This document shows, in pieces, positions 54,892 through 64,000 of a stretch of DNA of 64,000 nucleotides. A model generated the notes under the pieces. That model was not told the DNA's origin, ran no database searches, and saw nothing but the letters and a program-made list of their open reading frames with translations. A program made the position numbers and the translations under genes. Numbering within the stretch: the first letter of the stretch is position 1; each line of letters starts with the position of its first letter. The stretch is from Pseudidiomarina donghaiensis. GTDB taxonomy: Bacteria > Pseudomonadota > Gammaproteobacteria > Enterobacterales > Alteromonadaceae. The DNA is taken from assembly GCF_900116895.1 (NCBI RefSeq), contig NZ_FPCF01000003.1, positions 164,009-228,008 of the forward strand. The letters run 5' to 3'.

Positions 54892-55413
54892 ATGAAGTTG
54901 GAGCAACTGCTAGCATCAATTGAGCAAGGGCAGCATGCGCCAACGGAAAAATGGAACCCGCCATATTGCGGCGAATTGCCCATTCGTATAGATACAAATG
55001 GGCAATGGCTGTATCAAGAATCGCCGATTAAGCGACTCCCCCTGGTAAAACTTTTCGCCAGTGTATTAGTGCATGAGAATAACGAATTCTTTCTGGTGAC
55101 GCCTGCTGAAAAAGTCAAAATAACCGTCGATGATGCGCCTTTTATGGTAACGACTTGGTCTGAGTACCGAGAGTCAAATATGTCAGTCATTCAGGTAACG
55201 ACCAATATCGAGCAACAGTTTGGCCTCTCCAAGCAACATCCACTATTTCTTAAAAACCAACAATTATATGTTGATTGCGGTCGCGGTTTATTGGCAAAAG
55301 TGCATCGCAACGTGGTGTATCAATGGGCTGAAATTGCGTGCAGTAGGTGCGAAGGTGACCGAGAAATCTGGTTTATTGAGAGTGCTGGTTGTGCGTTTGA
55401 TTTAAACCTGTAA
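54892..55413 (+). CDS. DUF1285 family protein
   Basis: A 173-residue cytoplasmic protein of unknown function, matching the DUF1285 pattern: WNPPYCGELPIRIDTNGQWLYQESPIKRLPLVKLFASVL in the first third, then EFFLVTPAEKVKITVDDAPF. Proteins of this family have a PH-like fold but no known activity. It starts one base after the response regulator stop, so it is probably cotranslated, and is followed by nadE. Confidence 0.85.
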   Translation: MKLEQLLASIEQGQHAPTEKWNPPYCGELPIRIDTNGQWLYQESPIKRLPLVKLFASVLVHENNEFFLVTPAEKVKITVDDAPFMVTTWSEYRESNMSVIQVTTNIEQQFGLSKQHPLFLKNQQLYVDCGRGLLAKVHRNVVYQWAEIACSRCEGDREIWFIESAGCAFDLNL

Positions 55414-55490
55414 CGCTTGAGTATTTGCGCGGCGCAAAACCCTGCTCTATCATACGCATCCTATTTGTAGCAACGCTTGAGAATGAATTC

Positions 55491-57485
<1,995 letters not shown>

Positions 57486-57492
57486 CCTTCAA

Positions 57493-58245
57493 TTATTTTA
57501 AGTAAGCGCTTTGCGGAAAGTTTTGTTGCAGCGTTGCTCTCGCGTCTGCTGCTAATTCAGAAAGATTTAAGCTGTTGTACGCTTCAATCATAATACCTAA
57601 CGCATATTCCGTTTCTGGTAAACCCCCAAAATTCTCGAGCACATATTTACTGCGATTCGCAGCTGCTAAATAAGCTTCTCGCTTCATATAATACTGTGCC
57701 ACGGCTAATTCATGGCGAGCCAAACGACTTTTTAAGCCAAGCATTCTTTGCCGCGCGTCAGCAGCATATTTGCTATCAGGGAAGCGACGCACAAGTTCGG
57801 CGTAGTCGTCAAAAGCTTCGCGAGCTTTGGTTGCATCGCGATCGGCTCTATCAATTCCGACTAATTCTTGAAAGAAATTTTCTAACGCACGCTCGTTGGT
57901 TAAGCCGCGCATATACAATGCGTAATCAATTGACTGGTGATTCGGGTTTAAGCGAGTAAACCTGTCAATGGTGGTCAATGCCTTGTCGATATCCCCAGTT
58001 TTGTAATAAAGATATATCAAGTCTAATTGAATCTGATTGGTCAGCGGGCCAAATGGATATTGGGTACTTAAGGCTTGCATCGTTTGCAGAGCCATATTGA
58101 AGTTACCGCTTTGCATAGCACTTTGAGCGCGAGCGTAACCGGCTTCAACATCACTTACGCGAGACGTATCTACGTCTTCTGGAGAACTTGAGCAGGCACT
58201 AATGGTTACTGCGGCAACGCAGGCTAAGATAAGACGAAATTTCAT
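57493..58245 (-). CDS. bamD: Outer-membrane assembly lipoprotein BamD
   Basis: BamD is an essential periplasmic lipoprotein of the BAM complex that inserts beta-barrel proteins in the outer membrane. The signal peptide and lipobox are MKFRLILACVAAVTISAC-S (Cys 18). The 250-residue protein has TPR-like helices starting with SDVEAGYARAQSAMQSGNFNMALQTMQAL and LTNQIQLDLIYLYYKTGDIDKAL, normal for the family. It is divergent from rluD, the arrangement seen in E. coli. Confidence 0.95.
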   Translation of the reverse strand: MKFRLILACVAAVTISACSSSPEDVDTSRVSDVEAGYARAQSAMQSGNFNMALQTMQALSTQYPFGPLTNQIQLDLIYLYYKTGDIDKALTTIDRFTRLNPNHQSIDYALYMRGLTNERALENFFQELVGIDRADRDATKAREAFDDYAELVRRFPDSKYAADARQRMLGLKSRLARHELAVAQYYMKREAYLAAANRSKYVLENFGGLPETEYALGIMIEAYNSLNLSELAADARATLQQNFPQSAYLK

Positions 58246-58364
58246 AATTAGTTTTTGTTCTCTGTTGATTTAACTTTGGTGCAGCGCACCAAACAGGTAC
58301 ACTATACATATTCACGCATTCTAGCGCAGCGTTGGCTGCTTTCACAGGTCCGAATACTATATTT

Positions 58365-59333
58365 ATGAGCGAACAGATTTCTTTAACAGGTCAAGTCCCA
58401 CAATCTGCCAACGGTAAGCGCTTGGACCAAGCGCTGGCTGAGATGTTCCCCGATTATTCACGGTCGCGGTTAAAAACTTGGATAACCGACGGTCAAGTTC
58501 AAGTTGAGGGGCAAGTTGTCGACAAGCCGCGCGAAAAAGTGCTGGCAGGCATGACGATTGATATTGCAGCTGAATTACTCGAAGAAAAGCGCTTTGAGGC
58601 GCAGCCAATTGCTTTAAATATTGTGTACGAAGACGACGATATTTTGGTGATTAATAAGCCAGCAGGTTTGGTTGTTCACCCTGGTGCCGGCACTCCAGAT
58701 GGCACCCTGTTAAATGCTTTATTGCACCATTTTCCGGCGATTGATCAAGTGCCAAGAGCCGGTATCATTCACCGTTTAGACAAAGACACAACGGGCTTAA
58801 TGGTTGTTGCCAAAACAATTCCTGCACAAACGCATTTAGTTGCAGCCATGCAAGAGCGTGAAATTACACGTGAATATGAAGCTGTCTGTAACGGCCCAAT
58901 GACTGCAGGCGGCATGATAGATGAGCCGATTGCGCGGCATCCAACAAAGCGTACGCATATGGCTGTTGTGGCAACCGGTAAACCGGCGGTGACGCATTAT
59001 CGGGTGGTTGAGCGTTTTCGTGCACATACGCATTTGCGTTTGCGTTTGGAAACTGGGCGTACACACCAAATCCGCGTGCACATGGCACATTTGCGCCATC
59101 CTTTGGTCGGTGATATGACTTATGGAGGTCGCCCACGGCCACCACAAAAAGCGAGTGCTGAGTTACTTGAAACATTGCGTGGCTTTCGTCGCCAAGCATT
59201 GCATGCTGCAAAGCTATCATTGCATCATCCAATAACCGGCGAATGGATGAGTTGGGAAGCGGCCACTCCGGACGATATGGTTGCGTTAATTGAGGTATTG
59301 CGCGCTGATCGCCGGGAGCATCCGGTCGATTAA
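58365..59333 (+). CDS. rluD: 23S rRNA pseudouridine synthase D
   Basis: RluD makes pseudouridines 1911, 1915 and 1917 in helix 69 of 23S rRNA. The start at 58365 (MSEQISLTG) matches known RluD N-termini; an 11-codon longer frame begins with TTG. An S4 domain (GKRLDQALAEMFPDYSRSRLKTW, about 17-60) is followed by the catalytic domain with HRLDKDTTGLMVVAKT (catalytic Asp) and RTHQIRVHMAHLRHPLVGD. It is followed after 2 bases by pgeF, the usual partner. Confidence 0.95.
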   Translation: MSEQISLTGQVPQSANGKRLDQALAEMFPDYSRSRLKTWITDGQVQVEGQVVDKPREKVLAGMTIDIAAELLEEKRFEAQPIALNIVYEDDDILVINKPAGLVVHPGAGTPDGTLLNALLHHFPAIDQVPRAGIIHRLDKDTTGLMVVAKTIPAQTHLVAAMQEREITREYEAVCNGPMTAGGMIDEPIARHPTKRTHMAVVATGKPAVTHYRVVERFRAHTHLRLRLETGRTHQIRVHMAHLRHPLVGDMTYGGRPRPPQKASAELLETLRGFRRQALHAAKLSLHHPITGEWMSWEAATPDDMVALIEVLRADRREHPVD

Positions 59334-59335
59334 TT

Positions 59336-60031
59336 GTGTTGACGTTAAACTGGCAGCTTCCAGCTGGTGTTGCAGCGACAGTAACCACGGTTGAACAACC
59401 GGGTAACTTAGCTGCACATGTCAATGCCGACCCAGCGCAGGTTATACGTCAGCGCCGCCAACTTATTCAACATGCGTCATTGCCTTGTGCACCTCGCTGG
59501 TTGCAGCAAGTACATGGTAATCATGTCGTCACATTTTCCCAAGCCCGCCCTACACAGGTTGCTGACGCAATCTATTCTGCGCAACCAAGTTCAGTGTGTG
59601 CCGTTCTAACCGCTGACTGTTTACCCATTTTGTTATGCAGTGACGACGGCAGTGAAATAGCCGCTGTACATGCCGGCTGGCGCGGCTTGGTGAATGGCGT
59701 CATTGAGAACACGCTACAGCACTTCCATCATAACGCGAAGAATGTTCAAGCCTACATTGGCCCTGCTATTTCTCAAGCAGCGTTTGAAGTCGGGGTTGAT
59801 GTCTATCAAGCTTTTAGTTCATTAGAGCTCGTTGATTCTGCGACATTTTATCCCCACATTGAGAACAAGTGGATGGCCAATTTACCGTTAATGGCGCAAC
59901 GTCTCTTGCACCGCGCAGGCTGTATCAAGGTGACGCTTAGCAACATGTGTACGTATAGTGATGCACGATTCTATTCATATCGTAAAGACCCACATTGCGG
60001 ACGAATAGCAACGTTGATTTGGAAAAAATAA
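59336..60031 (+). CDS. pgeF: Polyphenol oxidase/purine nucleosidase YfiH (PgeF)
   Basis: A 231-residue protein of the YfiH/PgeF (LACC1) family, reported to have peptidoglycan-editing or purine-nucleoside activity. Metal-site motifs include QQVHGNHV, VLTADCLPILL and IAAVHAGWRGLVNGVIE. It starts with GTG at 59336 (or TTG at 59339), right after rluD. The order rluD-pgeF-clpB matches E. coli. Confidence 0.9.
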   Translation: MLTLNWQLPAGVAATVTTVEQPGNLAAHVNADPAQVIRQRRQLIQHASLPCAPRWLQQVHGNHVVTFSQARPTQVADAIYSAQPSSVCAVLTADCLPILLCSDDGSEIAAVHAGWRGLVNGVIENTLQHFHHNAKNVQAYIGPAISQAAFEVGVDVYQAFSSLELVDSATFYPHIENKWMANLPLMAQRLLHRAGCIKVTLSNMCTYSDARFYSYRKDPHCGRIATLIWKK

Positions 60032-60040
60032 TAATCATCT

Positions 60041-60069
60041 CTTGAAATCGTTCAATTAATACCCACATT
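60041..60069 (+). promoter_or_regulatory. Sigma-32-like heat-shock promoter of clpB
   Basis: CTTGAAA (60041-60047), 14-base spacer, CCCACATT (60062-60069). This is close to the sigma-32 consensus CTTGAAA-N11-16-CCCCATNT, 38 bases before the clpB ATG, as expected for a chaperone gene. Confidence 0.7.
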
Positions 60070-60106
60070 AAATATCAGGATATAACTGTATTTTTCGAGG
60101 GTAATC

Positions 60107-62680
60107 ATGCGATTCGATAAGTTAACGAACAAATTTCAACAGGCTATTGCTGATGCTCAATCATTAGCGTTAGGCCGTGATCACCAATTTATTGAACCGG
60201 TGCACGTTATGCACGCACTGCTCACGCAGGACGGCGGTTCAATTCGTCCAATCATGACGCTACTGCAGGTAGATACCAATAGTCTGCGTGCTCAATTGTC
60301 AGCTGCTTTAGACAAACTGCCAAAAGTTGAAGGCACTGGGGGTGACGTACAAGTTTCGGCGGCAACCGGCACTCTTTTGAATTTGTGCGATAAGTTCGCG
60401 CAAAAGCGCAACGACCAATTTATTTCATCTGAGTTGTTTTTATTAGCTGCCACGGAAGACAAAGGTGCGCTTGGCGAAATTTTGAAACAACTTGGCGTTA
60501 CCCGTGACAAATTAGAACAGGCCATACAGAAAGTTCGAGGTGGTGAAGCAGTGCAAGATCAAAATGCTGAAGATCAACGCCAAGCGTTGACAAAATATAC
60601 CATCGATTTAACTGAGCGTGCTGAACTTGGGAAATTGGACCCAGTTATCGGTCGCGACGAGGAGATTCGTCGCACTATTCAAGTATTGCAGCGTCGTACC
60701 AAAAACAATCCGGTACTAATTGGTGAGCCAGGGGTTGGTAAAACCGCGATAGTTGAAGGCCTTGCACAACGCATTGTTAATGGTGAGGTGCCAGAAGGCT
60801 TGAAGCACAAACGCGTGTTATCTCTTGATTTAGGGGCTTTGCTAGCTGGTGCTAAGTATCGTGGTGAGTTTGAGGAACGCTTAAAAGCCGTACTCAACGA
60901 GCTTAGCAAGGAAGAAGGCCGCATTATTTTATTTATTGATGAATTGCACACTATGGTTGGTGCGGGTAAAGCCGACGGCGCCATGGACGCCGGCAACATG
61001 TTGAAGCCTGCTCTAGCACGTGGCGAGTTGCACTGTGTTGGCGCGACCACGCTTGATGAGTATCGCCAGTATATTGAAAAAGATGCTGCGCTTGAGCGTC
61101 GTTTCCAGAAAGTATTGGTAGATGAACCGTCAGTGGAAGATACCATTGCGATATTACGTGGCTTGAAAGAGCGTTACGAAGTGCATCACTCGGTGCAAAT
61201 TACAGACCCAGCGATTGTCGCAGCAGCTGCGCTTTCACATCGCTACATCAGCGACCGCCAGTTGCCAGATAAAGCGATTGATTTGATTGACGAAGCAGCG
61301 TCAAGTATTCGCATGCAAATTGACTCAAAACCGGAAGACTTAGACCGTCTTGAGCGTCGTATCATTCAGCTGCAACTTGAACAGAAAGCATTACAGAAAG
61401 AAAAAGACGAAGCGAGTAAGAAGCGTCTTGACTTACTTGAGTCTGAATTGAAAGAGCAACAGCAGAAATATGCTGAACTCGAAGAGGTTTGGTTATCAGA
61501 AAAAGCTGTCGTACAGGGCGAGCAAAACATTAAAGCTCAACTGGAGCAGGCTAAAACGGATCTTGAAATTGCACGCCGAGCAGGCGACTTGAATCGTATG
61601 TCTGAGTTGCAATATGGACACATACCTGAACTTGAGCGTCAATTGAAAGCGGCCGCGGAGGCTGACGAGCAGGGTATGTCATTACTCAAGAACAAAGTGA
61701 CTGATGAGCAGATTGCCGATGTACTGTCTCGGTGGACTGGCATCCCGGTAAGCAAAATGCTTGAGGGCGAACGAGATAAGTTACTGGCGATGGAGCAACA
61801 ACTGCACCAGCGCGTGGTTGGGCAAGATGAAGCAGTTACGTCAGTGGCGAATGCGATTCGTCGTTCGCGTGCTGGACTGTCCGATCCACAGCGACCTATT
61901 GGTTCGTTCTTATTCTTAGGGCCAACAGGTGTGGGTAAAACCGAGCTTTGTAAAGCGCTGGCACACTTCATGTTTGATACCGATGAAGCGATGGTGCGCA
62001 TTGATATGTCCGAATTTATGGAGAAACATTCGGTTGCCCGCTTAGTCGGTGCGCCTCCGGGCTATGTCGGTTACGAAGAAGGCGGATATTTAACTGAAGC
62101 TGTGCGTCGCCGCCCTTATTCGGTGGTGCTGCTTGATGAAGTTGAGAAGGCGCATCCCGATGTATTTAATATATTACTGCAAGTATTGGATGACGGCCGA
62201 TTGACGGATGGCCAAGGGCGCACAGTTGATTTTCGCAATACGGTGATCATTATGACGTCAAACTTAGGCTCAGATATCATCCAAGAAAAAGCACATGAGC
62301 ATACTTATGAGCAGATGAAAGCTGAAGTGATGGGTATTTTATCGCATCATTTCCGCCCTGAGTTCTTGAACCGAGTGGATGAAACGGTTGTGTTCCACCC
62401 GCTAGCGAAAGAGCACATTAAAAATATTGCGCAAATTCAGCTACAACGATTGCATCAACGGCTAGCTGAGCGTGATTACAGTATTGAGCTCACAGATGCT
62501 GCACTAGCTCACTTAGCTGCAGCTGGTTTTGACCCAGTGTTTGGTGCTCGGCCCTTGAAGCGCGCCATTCAACACGAGTTAGAAAACCCGTTAGCGCAGC
62601 GAATACTTTCGGGCAAATTACTGCCTAAACAGCTAATCAAAGTTGATTTCAACAATGAGCAACTTGTGATTACACAGTAG
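60107..62680 (+). CDS. clpB: ATP-dependent chaperone ClpB
   Basis: ClpB is the hexameric disaggregase that works with DnaK/DnaJ/GrpE to resolve protein aggregates after stress. The 857-residue protein has the N domain (about 1-145), first AAA+ module with Walker A GEPGVGKT (about 206) and Walker B ILFIDELH, the coiled-coil middle domain (about 400-520, rich in [17 protein letters not shown]), and second AAA+ with GPTGVGKT (about 606). AEGGGTAATC precedes the ATG. It has a sigma-32-like promoter and a terminator after the stop. Confidence 0.97.
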   Translation: MRFDKLTNKFQQAIADAQSLALGRDHQFIEPVHVMHALLTQDGGSIRPIMTLLQVDTNSLRAQLSAALDKLPKVEGTGGDVQVSAATGTLLNLCDKFAQKRNDQFISSELFLLAATEDKGALGEILKQLGVTRDKLEQAIQKVRGGEAVQDQNAEDQRQALTKYTIDLTERAELGKLDPVIGRDEEIRRTIQVLQRRTKNNPVLIGEPGVGKTAIVEGLAQRIVNGEVPEGLKHKRVLSLDLGALLAGAKYRGEFEERLKAVLNELSKEEGRIILFIDELHTMVGAGKADGAMDAGNMLKPALARGELHCVGATTLDEYRQYIEKDAALERRFQKVLVDEPSVEDTIAILRGLKERYEVHHSVQITDPAIVAAAALSHRYISDRQLPDKAIDLIDEAASSIRMQIDSKPEDLDRLERRIIQLQLEQKALQKEKDEASKKRLDLLESELKEQQQKYAELEEVWLSEKAVVQGEQNIKAQLEQAKTDLEIARRAGDLNRMSELQYGHIPELERQLKAAAEADEQGMSLLKNKVTDEQIADVLSRWTGIPVSKMLEGERDKLLAMEQQLHQRVVGQDEAVTSVANAIRRSRAGLSDPQRPIGSFLFLGPTGVGKTELCKALAHFMFDTDEAMVRIDMSEFMEKHSVARLVGAPPGYVGYEEGGYLTEAVRRRPYSVVLLDEVEKAHPDVFNILLQVLDDGRLTDGQGRTVDFRNTVIIMTSNLGSDIIQEKAHEHTYEQMKAEVMGILSHHFRPEFLNRVDETVVFHPLAKEHIKNIAQIQLQRLHQRLAERDYSIELTDAALAHLAAAGFDPVFGARPLKRAIQHELENPLAQRILSGKLLPKQLIKVDFNNEQLVITQ

Positions 62681-62693
62681 CCCAAGCTAATGT

Positions 62694-62728
62694 AATAGCC
62701 GAGCTAAGTACAAGCTCGGCTATTTATT
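62694..62728 (+). terminator. Terminator after clpB
   Basis: Stem AATAGCCGAGCT/AGCTCGGCTATT with loop AAGTACA, followed by TATTGC. It is a strong hairpin with a modest T tract, 14 bases after the clpB stop. Confidence 0.75.
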
Positions 62729-62783
62729 GCGCCGAATAAGCTATGTTATGCTATGCGGCCACATTATATAAGGGAACCAAAAT

Positions 62784-63632
62784 ATGCCTGATAACAAAGA
62801 ACAGTCATTATCCACCGCAAAGAGCCGTGGGATTTTTCTGTTGCCAAACCTTTTGACAACAGCAGGGCTGTTTTCAGGGTTCTTTGCTATTGTCGCGTCT
62901 ATGAACAATATGTTCGAGTCTGCAGCCGTTGCGATATTCGTCGCTATGGTATTTGACGGTCTTGACGGTCGTGTTGCGCGCATGACCAATACTGAGAGTG
63001 CCTTTGGCGCAGAATATGACAGCATGGCAGATATCGTTTCTTTCGGAATGGCGCCGGCATTAGTTATGTATAACTGGGCCTTAAGCGACTTAGGAAAGCT
63101 TGGTTGGTTAGCTGCATTTATTTTTGTTGCTGGCGGCGCCTTACGTCTCGCACGTTTCAACACTAACTTGGGTACGTCCGATAAGCGCTATTTCCAAGGC
63201 TTAGCTATTCCGAGTGCCGCTGCCATTGTTTCCGGCTTTGTATGGGTTGGCAGTAAATATGAAATCGATCCAAATAGCGTTAGTTATATTGCTGCGGTTT
63301 TAACTATTGCCGCCGGCTTATTAATGGTAAGCAACTTTCGCTATCACTCGTTTAAAGATGTCGATTGGCGTGGCCGAGTGTCTTTTATCGCTATTTTGGC
63401 AATTGTGCTTGCATTTGTCGTGGTCGCAACAGAGCCATCGCTTGTGTTGTTCTCAATATTCTTCTTATATGCAATCTCGGGTCCGATTACGACATTCCGT
63501 ACTGTAAAGAATATTAAATTAGAGCATGTGGTTGGTGATGCCGACGACGAAATCGACTTAGACGCAACTAAAAAGCAACAAAACGATCAAGAAAAAACTG
63601 AAAAATCGAGTGATAAACCATCAGTTGATTAA
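62784..63632 (+). CDS. pssA: CDP-diacylglycerol-serine O-phosphatidyltransferase
   Basis: PssA makes phosphatidylserine, precursor of phosphatidylethanolamine, from CDP-diacylglycerol and serine. This 282-residue version is the integral membrane CDP-alcohol type (motif DGLDGRVARMTNTESAFGAEYDSMAD), not the phospholipase-D-like type of E. coli. Several transmembrane helices follow, and a charged C-terminal tail (about 250-282) rich in Asp, Glu, Lys and Gln extends beyond the catalytic core. No clear terminator was seen between it and the rrn promoters. Confidence 0.93.
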   Translation: MPDNKEQSLSTAKSRGIFLLPNLLTTAGLFSGFFAIVASMNNMFESAAVAIFVAMVFDGLDGRVARMTNTESAFGAEYDSMADIVSFGMAPALVMYNWALSDLGKLGWLAAFIFVAGGALRLARFNTNLGTSDKRYFQGLAIPSAAAIVSGFVWVGSKYEIDPNSVSYIAAVLTIAAGLLMVSNFRYHSFKDVDWRGRVSFIAILAIVLAFVVVATEPSLVLFSIFFLYAISGPITTFRTVKNIKLEHVVGDADDEIDLDATKKQQNDQEKTEKSSDKPSVD

Positions 63633-63669
63633 AAACTCTGCAGTCAGTTCGTTTTTAGCAAAAAAGATC

Positions 63670-63697
63670 TTGCGCCGCTGGCCATGATCCTTATAAT
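63670..63697 (+). promoter_or_regulatory. rrn promoter, distal (P1-like)
   Basis: TTGCGC, 16-base spacer and a perfect TATAAT, followed by a GC-rich discriminator (TCGCCGCC). An imperfect hairpin (CCGCCGT...ACGGCGG, 63700-63728) follows in the transcript. Confidence 0.55.
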
Positions 63698-63783
63698 TCG
63701 CCGCCGTTGTCACCAAGTGATGACGGCGGTTCAAGTCTAAATAGACGGTGATGAAAATCACAAAAAAAAGATCCAAAAGGATC

Positions 63784-63811
63784 TTGACCTGAACCACGGA
63801 TAGCGTAGAAT
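63784..63811 (+). promoter_or_regulatory. rrn promoter, proximal
   Basis: TTGACC (63784-63789), 16-base spacer, TAGAAT (63806-63811) and a GC-rich discriminator (ACGCATCCCGC). A/T-rich DNA (63751-63775) and the palindrome AAGATCC-AAAA-GGATCTT lie just upstream and could act as an UP or Fis-like element. Confidence 0.75.
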
Positions 63812-63820
63812 ACGCATCCC

Positions 63821-64000
63821 GCTTCAAGAGAAGCGAACGTTCTTTAACAATATACCAAGCCAAGCAAACTGTGTGGGCACTTACCGGATTCAGGCAGAGA
63901 CGCATCTTCGGATGCAAAAAAGGTCATTAAATTGACCACCTGACTGATTGGAAAAGTGCTTAACAAATTAGATTTATTAAGTCATTGATTCAATGGGTCG
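63821..64000 (+). promoter_or_regulatory. rRNA operon leader with boxB/boxA antitermination signals
   Basis: The leader contains a boxB-like hairpin GCTTC-AAGA-GAAGC (63821-63834), boxA TTCTTTAACA (63840-63849) and the conserved ACTGTGTGGGCACTT segment (about 63869-63882), as in enteric rrn leaders. Two more hairpins follow: GCATC-TTCG-GATGC (63902-63915) and GGTCA-TTAAAT-TGACC (about 63922-63937). The region 63633-64000 has no gene; the 16S rRNA gene is expected to start just past the window end. Confidence 0.85.

Noticed and set aside
58864..59424. 186-codon minus-strand frame over rluD and pgeF
   Set aside because: Both plus-strand genes show strong family motifs; the antisense frame has none.
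60679..61146. 155-codon minus-strand frame inside clpB
   Set aside because: Shadow of the AAA+ coding region, Ser-rich and without a family pattern.

Overview
The window reads as a contiguous chromosomal segment of a marine or halophilic gammaproteobacterium, most likely of the Alteromonadales/Idiomarinaceae type. This is inferred from gene content and order and was not confirmed by any search. Supporting signs are the zapA-6S RNA and ygfB-pepP-ubiH-ubiI blocks, NhaD, a complete glyoxylate shunt with AceK, and a CDP-alcohol-type PssA. Many exported peptidases and amidohydrolases, a phosphotransfer-free peptide-type metabolism and a gammaproteobacterial rrn leader also fit. Nearly all of the sequence is coding. 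No CRISPR array, prophage or intact insertion sequence was seen.

Layout. 1-3.1 kb: the 3' part of phoU, then serA, rpiA and the 5-formyl-THF cyclo-ligase gene on the minus strand. 3.2-5.4 kb: an exported amidohydrolase on the plus strand sits between the cyclo-ligase gene and a 6S RNA/zapA pair. Its 3' end runs into one of two inverted GTAG-headed REP hairpins. 5.5-9.8 kb: ygfB-pepP-ubiH-ubiI (ubiquinone hydroxylation). 9.8-15.4 kb: a LysR regulator divergent from gcvT-gcvH-gcvP, with a strong terminator inside the gcv cluster. 15.4-18.5 kb: an accessory patch with an orphan BrnA-type antitoxin next to a brnT toxin remnant, a membrane protein flanked by matching hairpins, an internally deleted HigA-like antitoxin and an intact hipBA pair. 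18.5-22.3 kb: a MipA-type porin, a histone-deacetylase-fold enzyme, and a CoA-transferase/hydrolase fused to a GNAT acetyltransferase. 22.4-30.4 kb: a periplasmic-propeller GGDEF sensor divergent from an S10 carboxypeptidase, a tiny Pmp3/YqaE membrane protein and a 1060-residue TolB-propeller amidohydrolase. 30.4-37.8 kb: a LysR regulator translationally coupled to aceK, nhaD, and the aceB-aceA glyoxylate shunt operon. 37.9-41.3 kb: an exported M24 peptidase-like protein, an SDR and an exported gluzincin-like protein. 41.4-46 kb: a lipoprotein and TonB-dependent receptor behind a well-spaced PHO box. 46-50.6 kb: LexA-boxed yebG, tRNA-Phe, speB-speA and pfkA. 50.6-54.1 kb: a malate/lactate dehydrogenase, pdxH and a YtcJ-type amidohydrolase. 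54.2-60 kb: a LuxR-type response regulator, a DUF1285 protein, nadE overlapping glnB, bamD, rluD and pgeF. 60-63.6 kb: clpB with a sigma-32-like promoter, then pssA. 63.6-64 kb: tandem rRNA promoters and the boxB/boxA antitermination leader of an rrn operon whose 16S gene starts beyond the window.

How the genes work together. Central carbon and nitrogen metabolism dominates: serine, glycine cleavage, the C1 folate pool, glyoxylate shunt, polyamines, and the PII/NAD link. A second theme is use of peptides and other scavenged compounds through exported hydrolases. The most interesting points are the PHO-box lipoprotein/TonB receptor unit, the overlapping nadE-glnB pair, the acetyl-CoA hydrolase-GNAT/deacetylase operon, the cluster of decayed toxin-antitoxin loci, the REP pair beside 6S RNA, and the terminator-promoter overlap in front of the LysR-aceK unit.
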